DNA from: Burkholderia pyrrocinia
GTDB taxonomy: Bacteria > Pseudomonadota > Gammaproteobacteria > Burkholderiales > Burkholderiaceae
Assembly (NCBI RefSeq): GCF_022809715.1
Contig: NZ_CP094461.1
Coordinates: 930,001-994,000 of the forward strand
Length of the DNA stretch: 64,000 nt
Direction of reading: 5' to 3'
In this document: piece by piece, positions 53,738 through 62,277 of the stretch
Layout: every line of letters starts with the position of its first letter
How positions within the stretch are numbered: the first letter of the stretch is position 1
The notes under the pieces: generated by a model
Databases searched by the model: none
What the model was told of the DNA's origin: nothing
What the model saw: only the letters and a program-made list of their open reading frames with translations
Program-made: the position numbers and the translations under genes

Positions 53738-54108
53738 GGTCGATGTTCCAAATCAGGCGGTGAATGAGGCGCGCTACCGGGCCGGTACGGCAAGACCGGC
53801 CGGACCCGGGCGACGACGTGACCCATCGTAATGCCGCAATGGCCGGTTCCCGTTGTCATATCCGGCCCACATGGTGACAAAATCGGCCACGGATTACGTA
53901 GGCGCGGCCGGAAACGGTCGGGTGGATAAGGGTTTGGCCGGAGCCGGTTTCGATGAAAACGGTGAGCAATCGACGTGCCGGCCGATGAGGTCGAAGCGGC
54001 GCAGCATGCCGGCGGCAACGGGAGCCGGTTATGGGAATCGCCTATGGGAGCCGGCCATGGGAGCGAACGAAGGAAGCCGGTTATGGGAACCGGCTTGAAA
54101 AAAACGCG
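53738..54108. other. Intergenic region with a short tandem repeat
   Basis: A 370-bp gap between the AraC gene end and the acyl-CoA dehydrogenase start, both leftward, so it should hold the promoter of the dehydrogenase/ETF-QO/thiolase group. The right part carries the 26-bp repeat described separately. No RNA motif recognised. Confidence 0.5.
54020..54096. repeat. Three-copy 26-bp tandem repeat with a hairpin
   Basis: GGGAGCCGGTTATGGGA (54020-54036), GGGAGCCGGCCATGGGA (54046-54062) and GGAAGCCGGTTATGGGA (54072-54088) recur at a 26-bp period. The last copy overlaps a perfect 9-bp stem (AAGCCGGTT 54074-54082, AACCGGCTT 54088-54096) with a 5-base loop and an A-run on the plus strand. It lies just past the AraC stop. 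Confidence 0.7.
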
Positions 54109-55155
54109 CTACGCGCGCCGCCGATACGTCCCCGGCGTACTCCCCGTCCAGTGCCGGAACGCGCGATGAAACGCGCTCGGATCGTCGAAGCCGATATCGG
54201 CGCCGATCGCCGCGATCGTGTCGGGCGTGCCGATCAGCCGCTGGATCGCGATGTCGCGCCGCAGTTCGTCCTTGAGCGCCTGGAACGTCGTCCCTTCGGC
54301 GGCAAGATGGCGGCTCAGCGTGCGCACCGAGCAATGCAGGTGCTCGGCCGCCTGGTCGATCACGGGCAGGTCGGGCAGCGCCGCCGACAGGTATTGCCGC
54401 ACGCGATGGCACACGAGCTGTTCACTGAACGATTCGAAGATCCAGTCGCCGGGCGCGCGCGCGAGAAACTTGCGCAGGTTGCGCTTGCTCTGCCGGATCG
54501 GCGCATCGAGGTAGTCCGCGCTGAAGCGCATCAGCGTGCGCTCGCAGTCGAACTGCACGGAGCCGGTGAAGAAGTACAGGTGGTCGACCGCATGGCGCGG
54601 CCGCGGGCACGCGAACTCGATCCGCAGCAGCGGGATCTTCTGCCCGATCAGCCAGGAACACACGCCGTGCACGAGCTTGAGCATCAGCTCCTGGCCGAGC
54701 GCGCCGATCGGGCCGATGGCGTCGTTCGGGCGCAGCAGCACCTGCGCGACGAGACCGTCGCGCTTCGATTCGACGAAGAAGTCGTCGAGCAGGATATGGA
54801 AGAACTGGCCGAAGCGATGCAGCGCCGTTTCGAGGTTGCGCGCATCGAGCAGGCTCAGGCACAGATACTTCAGCGTGCCGCCGCGCAGCGGGCGCGAGAA
54901 GATGCCGGGCATCTCGTCGTCGAGGTCGATCGCGAGCGTGCGGTACAGCGTCGAGAACTGCTCCTCCGTCACGCGTGCATGCGGCTCGCCGAGCAGCTCG
55001 ATCGGAATGCCGGCCCCGCGCAGGTAGCGTTCGACCACGTCGCGCTGCGCACCCGCGCTCGCGAGGAAACCGTTGACGAGCGAGATCGGCACCGTCGCGC
55101 TCGGCGACGGCAGCGCACGCCCGGGCTGGGCGGAAAGTGAATCTGAGCCGGTCAT
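54109..55155 (-). CDS. AraC-family transcriptional regulator
   Basis: A regulator of 348 residues from ATG 55155, with an N-terminal effector domain of the arabinose-binding-like type found in OruR/ArgR-like AraC proteins (VPISLVNGFLASAGAQRDVV onward). The C-terminal double helix-turn-helix includes CSVRTLSRHLAAEGTTFQAL and IGFDDPSAFHRAFRHWTG, then STPGTYRRR. GGGGA precedes the 55155 ATG. An alternative ATG at 55269, overlapping the ligase stop, would add 38 basic low-complexity residues. It lies directly downstream of the acyl-CoA ligase gene and probably controls fatty-acid use genes. Confidence 0.9.
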   Translation of the reverse strand: MTGSDSLSAQPGRALPSPSATVPISLVNGFLASAGAQRDVVERYLRGAGIPIELLGEPHARVTEEQFSTLYRTLAIDLDDEMPGIFSRPLRGGTLKYLCLSLLDARNLETALHRFGQFFHILLDDFFVESKRDGLVAQVLLRPNDAIGPIGALGQELMLKLVHGVCSWLIGQKIPLLRIEFACPRPRHAVDHLYFFTGSVQFDCERTLMRFSADYLDAPIRQSKRNLRKFLARAPGDWIFESFSEQLVCHRVRQYLSAALPDLPVIDQAAEHLHCSVRTLSRHLAAEGTTFQALKDELRRDIAIQRLIGTPDTIAAIGADIGFDDPSAFHRAFRHWTGSTPGTYRRRA

Positions 55156-55268
55156 CGCGTCCCCGTCGATCGAACCGCTCGCATTGTACTTGAGCGGCCC
55201 GCGCGCCTGCTTCGGGGCCTTCGGCGCGCCGGGCCGCGCCGCCGCGGCCGTGCGGCGCTTCGGCGCCA

Positions 55269-56903
55269 TCAGTCGGTGCGGCTGAGTTCCCGGCGCAGGA
55301 TCTTGCCGACCGTCGACTTCGGCAGCCGGTCGACAAAGCGGACGAGCTTCGGCACCTTGTAGGCCGCGAGGCTCTCGCGGCAATGCGCGACGAGCTGCGC
55401 CTCCGTCACGTCGGCATCCGGCGCCGGCACCACGAACAGCTTGACGGCCTCGCCGGTGCGCGCGTCCGGCACGCCGATGCATGCGCATTCGGCGACGCCC
55501 GGCAGCGCGGTCGCGACGGCTTCCACCTCGTTCGGGTACACGTTGAAGCCCGACACGATGATCATGTCCTTCTTGCGGTCGACGATCCGCAGGAAGCCGG
55601 CTGCGTCGAACACGCCGACGTCGCCGGTGCGGAAATAGCCGTCCGCCGTGAACGCGGCCGTATTCGCTTCCGGCTTCTGCCAGTAGCCGGTCATCACCTG
55701 CGGCCCCTTCACGCAGATCTCGCCCGCTTCGCCGATCGCGGCCTCGCGATCCTGGTCGTCGAGCAGCTTCACGTCGGTCGACGGCAGCGGCAGGCCGGTG
55801 CTGCCCGTGAATGCGTCGATCGACTGCGGGTTGAACGACACGACCGGCGACGTTTCCGACAGTCCGTAGCCCTCGCGGATGAAGTTGCCCGTCACCGCCT
55901 TCCAGCGCGACGAGATCACGTCGATCACCGCCGCGCCGCCGCCGGCCGACAGCTTCAGCCGCGACCAGTCGACTTCCTTCAGGCGCGGATGGCCGGCGAG
56001 CCCCGCGTACAGCGTGTTCACGCCGACGAACACGGTCGGCCGCGCGGCCTTCAGCACGTCGATGAACGCGTCCATGTCGCGCGGGTTCGCGACGAGCCAG
56101 TTCTGCGCGCCGATCGCGAAGTAGGACAGGAAGTTCACCGTCAGCGCGAAGATGTGGTACAGCGGGATCGCGGTGACGACGACTTCCTCGCCCGGCACCC
56201 GCGCGTCCGCCACGATCGCCGCGAACTGTTCGATGTTCGCGACGAGGTTGCGGTGCGACAGCGCGGCGCCCTTCGACAATCCGGTCGTGCCGCCCGTGTA
56301 TTGCAGCAGCAGCAGGTCCGCGCCGCCCAGCGCGGCCGGCTCGCACGCGAGCGATTCGCCTGCGGCGATCGCGTCCGCGAGCGCGATCGAACCGGGCGGC
56401 AGCGCGTCGCACGCACCGGCCGGCGCATCGACCACGCCCAGATCGCCGCGCCCCACGCTCAGCACGGTGCGCACGCGCGTGCCGCCGACCACGTCGGCGA
56501 ACGTGCCCATCGACCCGCCGCACACCACGGCGACCTCGACGCCAGCGTCGTTGAGCTGATGCTCGAGCTCGCGCGCGGTGTAGTGCGGGTTCACGTTGAC
56601 CTGGATCGCGCCGATCCTTGCGACGGCGACGAACACGACAGGAAACGCGAGCACGTTGGGCAGCATCACGGCCACGCGATCGCCCTTGCGCACGCCGACG
56701 ACCTGCTGCAGATACGCGGCCAGCGCGCTCGACAGGCGGTCGACATCGGCATAGGTCAGCGTGCGGCCGAACGCATGGAACGCGGGACGATCGGCGAAGC
56801 GGCGCATCGCGTCGTCCAGCAGCGCGCTGACGGAAGGATGGCGATCGGCGTCGATCTCGGCGGGGATCGAGCCATACGACCCGGTCCAGTGTCTCTTGCT
56901 CAT
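55269..56903 (-). CDS. Acyl-CoA ligase (FadD-like AMP-forming)
   Basis: A 544-residue adenylate-forming ligase from ATG 56903. The P-loop LQYTGGTTGLSKGA, the adenine region GYGLSETSPVV, the hinge YFRTGDVG...GFLRIVDRKKDMIIVSGFNV, and the C-terminal catalytic lysine in KSTVGKILRREL are all intact. It activates a fatty or related acid to its CoA thioester for beta-oxidation. The N-terminal frame extension to 57014 lacks family features. It is followed within one base by the AraC frame, so the two are coupled if the longer AraC start is used. Confidence 0.93.
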   Translation of the reverse strand: MSKRHWTGSYGSIPAEIDADRHPSVSALLDDAMRRFADRPAFHAFGRTLTYADVDRLSSALAAYLQQVVGVRKGDRVAVMLPNVLAFPVVFVAVARIGAIQVNVNPHYTARELEHQLNDAGVEVAVVCGGSMGTFADVVGGTRVRTVLSVGRGDLGVVDAPAGACDALPPGSIALADAIAAGESLACEPAALGGADLLLLQYTGGTTGLSKGAALSHRNLVANIEQFAAIVADARVPGEEVVVTAIPLYHIFALTVNFLSYFAIGAQNWLVANPRDMDAFIDVLKAARPTVFVGVNTLYAGLAGHPRLKEVDWSRLKLSAGGGAAVIDVISSRWKAVTGNFIREGYGLSETSPVVSFNPQSIDAFTGSTGLPLPSTDVKLLDDQDREAAIGEAGEICVKGPQVMTGYWQKPEANTAAFTADGYFRTGDVGVFDAAGFLRIVDRKKDMIIVSGFNVYPNEVEAVATALPGVAECACIGVPDARTGEAVKLFVVPAPDADVTEAQLVAHCRESLAAYKVPKLVRFVDRLPKSTVGKILRRELSRTD

Positions 56904-57382
56904 ATAGGTATCCTTGTGCGGCCGCACACGTCGCCGGGGGCGGCCGAGGGCAGCCAGTCGAGCGTCGACTATCGCTCGGCGGCCGTGCTTTGCAAATGAT
57001 CGGCGCGACCGCAAAGATGATCGAAACGGACATGTGGGTCGTTCGCGCGCTTTACCGCGCAGGACGCAACGCCCTGCCGCGTGTCGCGGTCACTTCGTTC
57101 GTGACACATCCTCGCGATGGGTTTTCGATGCAATGCGCGCACGTGCCACGCAAGACGGCGGCAATTTGAATGCACTTGATTCAGATGATTTCCACTTCGT
57201 CAATATCGAACGATCCGCTCGAGGCATTCACGATGCACTACAACGGCTTTCTGATTTCCTGCCCGGCGGACGACTGCGCGGTCCGGAATGTTGCAAAAGG
57301 TCAGGCGCATTAAACCTCGGCACGATTGCGCCATCGGAAAACGAAATCCATTCGATCTAATTCACCGCCATACATTCTGATA

Positions 57383-57411
57383 TTGACGAAACAAATCTTC
57401 ACCATTAGAAT
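57383..57411 (+). promoter_or_regulatory. Sigma-70 promoter for the lipid-modification operon
   Basis: TTGACG (57383-57388), a 17-base spacer and TAGAAT (57406-57411) form a near-consensus promoter pointing right. Transcription would begin near 57418, giving a leader of about 345 nt before the first large operon gene and including a 51-codon ORF with its own ribosome site. Confidence 0.65.
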
Positions 57412-57441
57412 AATCCCACTACTCTAAAACCGAGAGGCCAC

Positions 57442-57597
57442 ATGGGTTTTCATACCCAATCGATTGTTCGCAGAGGCCGCGAACCAATTGATTTTTCTTC
57501 GATGCCGCAGCACGGCAACTCAACTGGGGACTTCCGAGACGGCTTTCGCACCGCGCTTCATGGCGGGGCGCGCATTTACTCGGCTGATCAAAGTTAA
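57442..57597 (+). CDS. 51-codon leader ORF
   Basis: An ORF from ATG 57442 to TAA 57595-57597, with GAGAGG five bases upstream and located within the transcript predicted from the 57383-57411 promoter. The peptide begins MGFHTQSIVRRGREPIDF and is polar, without signal sequence or cysteines. No family recognised. It could be a small protein or a leader peptide; codon use is not informative at this length. Confidence 0.35.
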   Translation: MGFHTQSIVRRGREPIDFSSMPQHGNSTGDFRDGFRTALHGGARIYSADQS

Positions 57598-57762
57598 TCA
57601 TCGCATTTCACTTTTTGCGTTATCAATCGATCGCAGCTTTGCGTATCGAGTTGAGATCAACGCCGTATTCCTGCGCGCGACGGGATGTCACCGGGTCGAG
57701 CAAGGGCTTGACGGCGCGGATTCGTGATTGCGTGGATAACATGCGTTTTAGCTGCGTCACTT

Positions 57763-57945
57763 ATGTTTTGCATCTGCTCCAATAAATCCATCGACGAAAT
57801 CGTCGCCGCCCAGGCGGATATCCCCTTGCCATTCACGGAAATGCTCGAATGCTATTCGTCGTGCCTGGACGGCTGTGGCTCGTGTATCCCGGTGCTTCGC
57901 GAGCGCGTCACCGGAAATGAATTGCTGCTTACCGAAGGTGATTAA
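57763..57945 (+). CDS. Bfd-like [2Fe-2S] ferredoxin-type protein
   Basis: A 60-residue protein from ATG 57763. Cys3 and Cys5 (MFCIC) with Cys38 and Cys41 (DGCGSC) match the CxC...CxxC ligand pattern of bacterioferritin-associated ferredoxin (Bfd) domains. Two further cysteines (30 and 34) lie just before. A GTG at 57724 would add a hydrophobic MIAWITCVLAASL leader. It is followed three bases later by a di-iron enzyme gene, so it is probably the electron donor to that enzyme or to the desaturase of the same operon, rather than an iron-mobilising Bfd. Confidence 0.75.
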   Translation: MFCICSNKSIDEIVAAQADIPLPFTEMLECYSSCLDGCGSCIPVLRERVTGNELLLTEGD

Positions 57946-57948
57946 GGG

Positions 57949-58782
57949 ATGCTTTATCCAGGTTTATTCGAAAGTCTCGAGCGCGCTCGCTGGGATTTGT
58001 GCACCGATGTCCCTTGGGGGGATTTCAATCCGGGCAAGGTGACGGAACGCCACCTGCACGGCATCAAGATGAACGCCATCCTCGAATGGTCGGCCATGCC
58101 AACCGCCGAGATGTTCCTGCGAGACAATCAGGAAGACACCGATTTCTCGGCGTTCATCTCCATCTGGTTCTTCGAGGAACAAAAGCACAGCCTCGTCTTG
58201 ATGGAGTATTTGCGTCGCTTCGCGCCGGATTTCGTGCCGACGGAGTCCGAGTTGGGGTCCGTACGGTTCTCGTTCGACACGGCACCCGCACTGGACAGTC
58301 TCGCCTTGCACTTTTGCGGCGAGGTGCGCCTGAACAACTGGTATCGATGCGCGAGGGAATACCACAGCGAGCCCGTCATCCGCGCAATCTATCAATTACT
58401 GGCCAACGATGAAGCCCGGCATGCGCGTGCATACTATTCCTATATGCAGCGCGCCATCGCACATCATCCCGACGCCGCAAGGCGCGCGTTTTCGAAGATC
58501 GGCGTCCTGATGACGAACCCGCGCATGAACCGGGCGATGCATCCGACGAATCTGCACGTCAACAAGACCCTGTTCCCCAATGACACCGTGAACGGTCGGT
58601 TGCCCGATCCGGAATGGCTTGGTCAATGGTTGGACGGTGAAATTCGTTTCACAGCAGACTGGGAAACGAAGGTGGAGCGCGGGATACTGTCCAATCTTTC
58701 CTCGCTGCTGAACGAGCCGTTCGACACGCCGCACGCACTTCGCAAGTATCAGAAATCGCTGGTCGCCCACGACCCGCATTGA
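57949..58782 (+). CDS. Di-iron ferritin-like protein related to acyl-ACP desaturases
   Basis: A 277-residue, largely helical soluble protein. Two carboxylate/histidine motifs on paired helices, WFFEEQKHSLVLME and LANDEARHARAYYSYM, and intervening glutamates (EWSAMPTAEMF, FCGEVRLNNWYR) give the four-helix di-iron site of acyl-ACP-desaturase-like oxygenases. Such enzymes desaturate, hydroxylate or otherwise oxidise acyl chains bound to ACP, drawing electrons from a ferredoxin. The genes for a small [2Fe-2S] protein upstream and an ACP downstream fit this. Exact chemistry is unknown. Confidence 0.78.
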   Translation: MLYPGLFESLERARWDLCTDVPWGDFNPGKVTERHLHGIKMNAILEWSAMPTAEMFLRDNQEDTDFSAFISIWFFEEQKHSLVLMEYLRRFAPDFVPTESELGSVRFSFDTAPALDSLALHFCGEVRLNNWYRCAREYHSEPVIRAIYQLLANDEARHARAYYSYMQRAIAHHPDAARRAFSKIGVLMTNPRMNRAMHPTNLHVNKTLFPNDTVNGRLPDPEWLGQWLDGEIRFTADWETKVERGILSNLSSLLNEPFDTPHALRKYQKSLVAHDPH

Positions 58783-58798
58783 ACAGAAAAGAGTGATC

Positions 58799-59671
58799 AT
58801 GGCCAGCAAGGCAGACATCGCATACCACTATGATGTTGATAATTCGTTATACGAACTTATCCTCGATAAACGATATCGTGCGTATAGCTGCGCGGTTTGG
58901 GACGGCGTATCGACGCTCGAAGAAGCGCAGCATCAGAAACTGGCCCGTTTGAGCCGCTTCGCCGGGATCTCGTCGGGACAGGCAGTGCTCGATATCGGCT
59001 GCGGATGGGGTGGCATGATGCAGCATGCACTCGCCGACGCCGGGGCTGCGTCCGCGGTCGGCGTAACCTTGAGCGAAGACCAGTATCGCTTCGTGTCGGA
59101 TCTGAACGATCCGCGGATCGAAGTGAAGCTTACGTCGTGGAAGGATTACGCCCCCTCGTGCAAATTCGATGCACTGGTCTCGATTGGCGCCTTCGAACAC
59201 TTCGCGTCGCTGAACGATCGGGATGCCGGTCAGCATCGCAGTGTCTATACCGAGTTCTTCCAGTGGTGTCGCTCCGTGTCGACCGATCACGCCCGCTTGG
59301 GGCTGCAGACCATCGTGACATTGCGCATGCCGAGGAATCTGCAAGAAGTGCGCGACACGCGATACCTGCTCGAACGCGTATTCCCAGGCTCGGCGCTGCC
59401 CGCGATCAGCGATATCCAGGCTGGCGTCCAGGATGCCTACGAAATAGTCGAGGCAAGGCAGATCGGCCTGGATTATGCGCGAACACTGGTCAACTGGCGT
59501 GAGCGGCTGGTCCGTCATCGCAGCGAAATCGAAGCCCGCTTCGGAACGGAGATATACGCGCACTACGATCGCTACTTTCTGGCAGCGGAAAGCAGCTTTC
59601 GTGCAGGAATCGTCGGCTTGGTCCAGATGAGCCTGAGTCCCGTGCAGAAGATGGTTGTCTTTCGCCGATGA
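58799..59671 (+). CDS. Cyclopropane-fatty-acid-synthase-like SAM methyltransferase
   Basis: A 290-residue methyltransferase of the CFA/mycolic-acid cyclopropane synthase family, without the N-terminal domain of E. coli Cfa and so nearer the mycobacterial CmaA length. Family start AYHYDVDNSLYELILD and YSCAVWDG; SAM motif I VLDIGCGWGGMMQHA; GVTLSEDQYRF; and SIGAFEHFA, where the family has its conserved glutamate. It adds a methylene or methyl group from SAM to a double bond of an acyl chain. In this operon it could act on an ACP-bound or phospholipid-bound unsaturated acyl group made by the desaturases. The next gene overlaps its stop. Confidence 0.85.
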   Translation: MASKADIAYHYDVDNSLYELILDKRYRAYSCAVWDGVSTLEEAQHQKLARLSRFAGISSGQAVLDIGCGWGGMMQHALADAGAASAVGVTLSEDQYRFVSDLNDPRIEVKLTSWKDYAPSCKFDALVSIGAFEHFASLNDRDAGQHRSVYTEFFQWCRSVSTDHARLGLQTIVTLRMPRNLQEVRDTRYLLERVFPGSALPAISDIQAGVQDAYEIVEARQIGLDYARTLVNWRERLVRHRSEIEARFGTEIYAHYDRYFLAAESSFRAGIVGLVQMSLSPVQKMVVFRR

Positions 59672-60129
59672 GTCGCGCCGCGTTCGCAGACCAGCCGTCA
59701 GGGCTCGCGGTCGAGCTGGAGTTCCGCCCGTTGCCTTACGAGGTCGACTTCACCGGCTTCGTCAGCAATACCGTCGCGCCGCGCTGGATGGAGGCCCTTC
59801 GCGTCACCCTCATGGCGCGCTGCTGTCCGGAATTCGATTGCGGTGCACCGGAGCACCTGTCGGTCATAGCCGAGACCCACGTCAAGTACTTGAAACCCGT
59901 CCGCTACGGCGATGTGCTCCGCGGGCGCGCCTGGGTCGAATCCGCTTCCTATTCACGGTGGGTCGTCGCTTTCGCTTTCATGTGTACCGACAGTGACGAA
60001 GCGTTGCTGCAAGCGACGCAGCATGGCGCCTTCATTCATCCGCTCACCTTGACACCCATACGCATACCGCGGTCCGTTCGCGAAGCGATCGCCACCGTTC
60101 AAGCCGTACCTTCAACCCACCGAGCCTAA
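59668..60129 (+). CDS. Hotdog-fold acyl thioesterase (YbgC/FcoT-like)
   Basis: A 153-residue single hotdog-domain protein. VDFTGFVSNTVAPRWMEALR aligns with the catalytic loop and long helix of 4-hydroxybenzoyl-CoA-thioesterase-like enzymes, followed by the YLKPVRYGDVLRGRAWVES strand pair. It starts within the stop of the methyltransferase gene (ATGA) and ends two bases before the ACP gene. A role in releasing the modified acyl chain from the ACP, or in loading it, is a reasonable inference. Confidence 0.8.
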   Translation: MSRAAFADQPSGLAVELEFRPLPYEVDFTGFVSNTVAPRWMEALRVTLMARCCPEFDCGAPEHLSVIAETHVKYLKPVRYGDVLRGRAWVESASYSRWVVAFAFMCTDSDEALLQATQHGAFIHPLTLTPIRIPRSVREAIATVQAVPSTHRA

Positions 60130-60131
60130 GC

Positions 60132-60395
60132 ATGTCCAATCAATCCATTCTGGAAAAAGTTCAAATCATCGTCGCGCATGCGCTGGACGTCGCACCGGCC
60201 GACGTATCGCCAGGAAAGTCCTTCCGTCGCGACTTCAGGGCGGACTCGCTCGACAGCGTCGAAATCATCATGGCCATCGAAGACGATTTCGGGATCGAGT
60301 TCGACCAGGATACGGCAGCCCACATCGATACGGTCGGCGAACTCGTCAACGCGATCGAGCACGTTCAAGCGCGAAAGTGCGATGCTTCGGCATAA
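60132..60395 (+). CDS. Acyl carrier protein
   Basis: An 87-residue acidic ACP. The phosphopantetheine attachment serine is Ser39 in ADSLDSVEIIMAIEDDFGI, the canonical DSL motif, with the preceding KSFRRDFR slightly more basic than in the housekeeping ACP. A dedicated second ACP within a lipid-enzyme operon implies that intermediates are carried as ACP thioesters. It overlaps the desaturase gene by 14 bp. Confidence 0.93.
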   Translation: MSNQSILEKVQIIVAHALDVAPADVSPGKSFRRDFRADSLDSVEIIMAIEDDFGIEFDQDTAAHIDTVGELVNAIEHVQARKCDASA

Positions 60396-61347
60396 GCAAA
60401 AAGCCGAAATGATGCAGACGTCTGGAATTCAGCGCGCCGAACGCCTCGGCATAGTCAAATTCCGCGTATGGCTGCTGCATGCGGCATCGCTGGCCATATT
60501 CGTCGTCCCGTTCACGTGGGGCCTGGCGGCCGCGGCAATCATCGGCTTCTTCATACGCGTATTCGCCTGGGAGGGAGGCTCACACCGATATTTCTCGCAT
60601 CGCGCCTTCAGTACGTCGCGTGCGTTTCAGCTGGTGCTTGCGTTGCTCGCCGCCGCCGGCGGGCAACGTGGGCCGATCTGGTGGGCTGCGCATCATAGGG
60701 AGCATCACCGACACTCGGACCAGCCAGGCGATCCTCACTCCCCGGTCCAGCGCGGCTTCTGGTATGCGCATGTCGGCTGGGTGCTCGATCAGGACAAACT
60801 CGACACCGATCTCGACGGTGCGAAGGATCTTGCTCGCTTTCCGGAGTTGGTATGGGTCAACAAATATCACTACTTGTTTCCCTACCTTCTGCTCGTCGGC
60901 ATTTTCCTGCTCGGCCAATACACCGCAGTGTTCGGGCGCACCGGCCTCGGTATGAGCGCGGTCGTCTGGGTCTTCTTTCTGAGCACGTTGTTATCGCTGC
61001 ACGCCACGTTCGTCGTCAACACGCTAACGCATGCCCGCAAGCCGGGCTGGATCAATCAGCGCCGTTTCGACACGCCCGATACCACGACCAATTCGTGGCT
61101 GCTCGCGATCCCGACGATGGGCGCATCGTGGCACAACAATCACCATCGCTATATGAACTCGGCGCGCGCGGGCTTCTATTGGTGGGAACTGGATCTGACG
61201 TACTGCGTGCTGCGCCTGCTCGCGGTGATCGGCATTATCTGGGACCTTCATCCCGTTCCGCCCAAAGTGCTGCATGAAGGGAAGCTCGGCGTCGCCGAGG
61301 CGGCACTCGAACGCACATCGCAAAGCAAATACGGAAAGCAACGATGA
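60382..61347 (+). CDS. Membrane fatty-acid desaturase (delta-9 acyl-CoA/acyl-ACP type)
   Basis: A 321-residue integral membrane desaturase from ATG 60382 (an ATG at 60409 is an alternative). All three histidine boxes are intact: HRYFSH (68-73), HHREHHRHSD (104-113) and HNNHH (251-255), arranged as in delta-9 acyl-CoA desaturases, with paired hydrophobic spans between them. It introduces a cis double bond using O2 and an electron donor, perhaps the small [2Fe-2S] protein of the operon. The product could be the substrate of the cyclopropane-synthase-like enzyme. Confidence 0.9.
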   Translation: MLRHKQKAEMMQTSGIQRAERLGIVKFRVWLLHAASLAIFVVPFTWGLAAAAIIGFFIRVFAWEGGSHRYFSHRAFSTSRAFQLVLALLAAAGGQRGPIWWAAHHREHHRHSDQPGDPHSPVQRGFWYAHVGWVLDQDKLDTDLDGAKDLARFPELVWVNKYHYLFPYLLLVGIFLLGQYTAVFGRTGLGMSAVVWVFFLSTLLSLHATFVVNTLTHARKPGWINQRRFDTPDTTTNSWLLAIPTMGASWHNNHHRYMNSARAGFYWWELDLTYCVLRLLAVIGIIWDLHPVPPKVLHEGKLGVAEAALERTSQSKYGKQR

Positions 61348-62225
61348 TCAACGATGTCACGCTGGCTGGAAGTCCACTCGCCATCAAGCTCTACGTCCAT
61401 CTACTTAGGGGCGCCTTCCGGCTTCTACAACCGATCGGCCCGGGCCTCGCAGCGAGGCTCGCGCTCAAGATCTTTCTCACGCCGCCCGCGACCAGGGCGA
61501 GCCGCTGGGAACGGAAGTTCGAACAAGAGGGTACGCTCGATTTCGTAACGATCGGCAATAAGCGCTTGCGCGTGCTGACTCACGGCACCGGCGACAAGAC
61601 CATCCTGCTTGTTCATGGATGGGGAAGTCGCGGCACCCATCTCGGCAGCTATGCCGACGCGCTCTCGAAGCAAGGCTACCGCGTTTGTACGATGGATGGC
61701 CCCGCGCACGGGCAATCGACGGGCAAGGGTACCGACATGATGGAGTTCGCACAGGCAATCGCCGCGGTTTCGGCCCACGTCGGGGGCGTCGATATCGTCG
61801 TAGGCCACTCCTTCGGAGCGGCTTGCACGCTGTTGTCGATCAGCAGGTTCGGCCTCGCCGCGACGAAGCTGGTGCTGATCAGCTGCTTTTCCGACGCCGT
61901 ATTCATCACCGACTCTTTCGCGCGATTTTTCCGGATAAAGGCGTCTGTCATTCACGCAATGCGCGTACGACTCGAACGGCGACATCGGAATGCGTGGCGT
62001 TGGGACCAGATAGCGCCGGCGCGACTGATCCGTGGCTTCGATCGGCCGATACTGTTGATTCATGACGAGGACGACGACGAGGTGCCGTTCCGACAGGCGC
62101 AGGAACTCCATTCGAACCACATCGACGCAAGGCTTTTCTCGACACGGAAACAGGGCCACCGGAAGATCTTGCGCGACAAGACCGGCATTGCGGCCACGCT
62201 GGCCTTTCTGAACGAAGTCGCGTAG
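61344..62225 (+). CDS. Alpha/beta hydrolase
   Basis: A 293-residue alpha/beta-hydrolase-fold protein whose ATG overlaps the desaturase stop. The oxyanion region is LLVHGWGSRG, the nucleophile elbow VVGHSFGAA, the acid HDEDDDEVPF and the catalytic histidine KQGHRKI. A hydrophobic N-terminal 45 residues (LAIKLYVHLLRGAFRLLQ) may associate with the membrane. It could hydrolyse or transfer the finished acyl chain. Specificity cannot be predicted. Confidence 0.85.
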   Translation: MINDVTLAGSPLAIKLYVHLLRGAFRLLQPIGPGLAARLALKIFLTPPATRASRWERKFEQEGTLDFVTIGNKRLRVLTHGTGDKTILLVHGWGSRGTHLGSYADALSKQGYRVCTMDGPAHGQSTGKGTDMMEFAQAIAAVSAHVGGVDIVVGHSFGAACTLLSISRFGLAATKLVLISCFSDAVFITDSFARFFRIKASVIHAMRVRLERRHRNAWRWDQIAPARLIRGFDRPILLIHDEDDDEVPFRQAQELHSNHIDARLFSTRKQGHRKILRDKTGIAATLAFLNEVA

Positions 62226-62277
62226 CCTCGTCGCGATTCTTCACTGCGGAAGCGCATCACCTCGATCTTCTTGCTCT

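Larger units (their letters stand above)
56904..57762. other. Divergent control region and leader of the lipid-modification operon
   Basis: About 860 bp separating the leftward ligase gene from the rightward operon. The part from 57350 on is A/T-rich. It contains a good sigma-70 promoter (57383-57411), a 51-codon ORF in the leader (57442-57597), and a 26-codon ORF at 57233-57313 beginning MHYNGFLISCPADDC with GAGG upstream. A 39-codon antisense frame (57623-57742) ends AQEYGVDLNSIRKAAID and looks like a gene remnant. No riboswitch recognised. Confidence 0.5.

Noticed and set aside
55156..57033. A single 974-codon frame running through the AraC and ligase genes
   Set aside because: Only its last third encodes the AraC protein; the rest is the wrong frame of the intact ligase gene.
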